A stretch of DNA of 5,425 bases from Tannerella sp. GTDB lineage: Bacteria; Bacteroidota; Bacteroidia; Bacteroidales; Tannerellaceae. Location: assembly GCA_031275525.1 (NCBI GenBank), contig JAISOP010000173.1, positions 1-5,425 of the forward strand. The letters are read 5' to 3'. The notes beneath the pieces are model-generated. The model was not told the origin of the DNA and did no database searches. It was given only the letters and a program-made list of their open reading frames with translations. Position numbers and translations under genes: made by a program. Numbering within the stretch: the first letter of the stretch is position 1; every line of letters starts with the position of its first letter. This document shows positions 5,380-5,425 of this stretch, piece by piece.

Positions 5380-5425
5380 ATGCAAATAAAAAGAACCCTT
5401 CACTGCCCCGATTGCCGAAGTACAA
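5380..5425 (+). CDS. Start of a zinc-finger protein, possibly an IS transposase (truncated)
   Basis: An ATG at 5380 opens a frame of 15 full codons, MQIKRTLHCPDCRST, before the window ends. The early CPDC pair followed by a Ser/Thr turn resembles the N-terminal zinc finger of IS1- or IS1595-type transposases (for example InsA of IS1), which usually begin with such a CPxC motif. The AT-rich leader just before it fits. Only half of the finger is visible, so a ribbon-helix or other zinc-ribbon protein is possible. This would be outside the sulfur operon. Confidence 0.45.
   Translation, partial: MQIKRTLHCPDCRST

Noticed and set aside
5300..5425. Rho-independent terminator of the operon
   Set aside because: No stem followed by a T-tract is visible after the protease gene.

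Overview
The window looks like a chromosomal segment from a member of the Bacteroidota, probably a Bacteroidales species of moderate to high GC (Alistipes-like is a guess). The main evidence is promoters of the Bacteroidota type (TTTG, about 20 nt, TAnnTTTG), notably a perfect one reading leftward at 83..52. A-rich leaders before start codons and coding regions of roughly 55-60% GC fit this. The genus cannot be fixed from the sequence alone.

Layout. Positions 1-20 hold the first codons of a leftward gene that runs off the left edge; its promoter is at 52-83. Between it and the rightward genes lies about 600 nt of non-coding DNA. This contains a GC-rich perfect hairpin (142-173), an array of five 41-bp tandem repeats plus degenerate ends (about 247-497), and a stretch with no recognisable gene (about 498-686) that includes a probable rightward promoter (631-661). 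From 687 to 5319 there is one tight rightward operon: a PstB-like ABC transporter ATPase, a siroheme/4Fe-4S sulfite (or nitrite) reductase fused to a helical segment and a C-terminal TusA domain, a ThiS-like sulfur carrier, a ThiF/MoeB/HesA-type E1 activating enzyme, and a JAMM (Mec+/M67-type) metalloprotease. The last four overlap at ATGA, TGATG and ATGA junctions. At the right edge an AT-rich spacer precedes the first 15 codons of a zinc-finger protein that resembles the start of an insertion-sequence transposase.

How the genes work together (inference from named precedents). Sulfite is reduced to sulfide by the siroheme domain, and sulfur may pass through the fused TusA domain. The E1 enzyme adenylates the C-terminal glycine of the ThiS-like carrier so that it can become a thiocarboxylate. 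The JAMM protease would first trim the carrier, whose tail is GGGR rather than a bare GG, or would release product from it. This resembles the HcyS/HcyF/HcyD homocysteine system of Wolinella succinogenes, the QbsE/QbsC/QbsD system of Pseudomonas, and the CysO/Mec+ cysteine system of Mycobacterium. The terminal sulfhydrylase (a MetY-, CysM- or CysK-like enzyme) is not in the window. The ATPase may energise uptake of a sulfur oxyanion rather than phosphate, but no permease or binding protein is visible.

The most notable points are the reductase-helical-TusA fusion placed beside a masked sulfur carrier and its likely protease, and the phased array of dyad-containing 41-bp repeats upstream of the operon.
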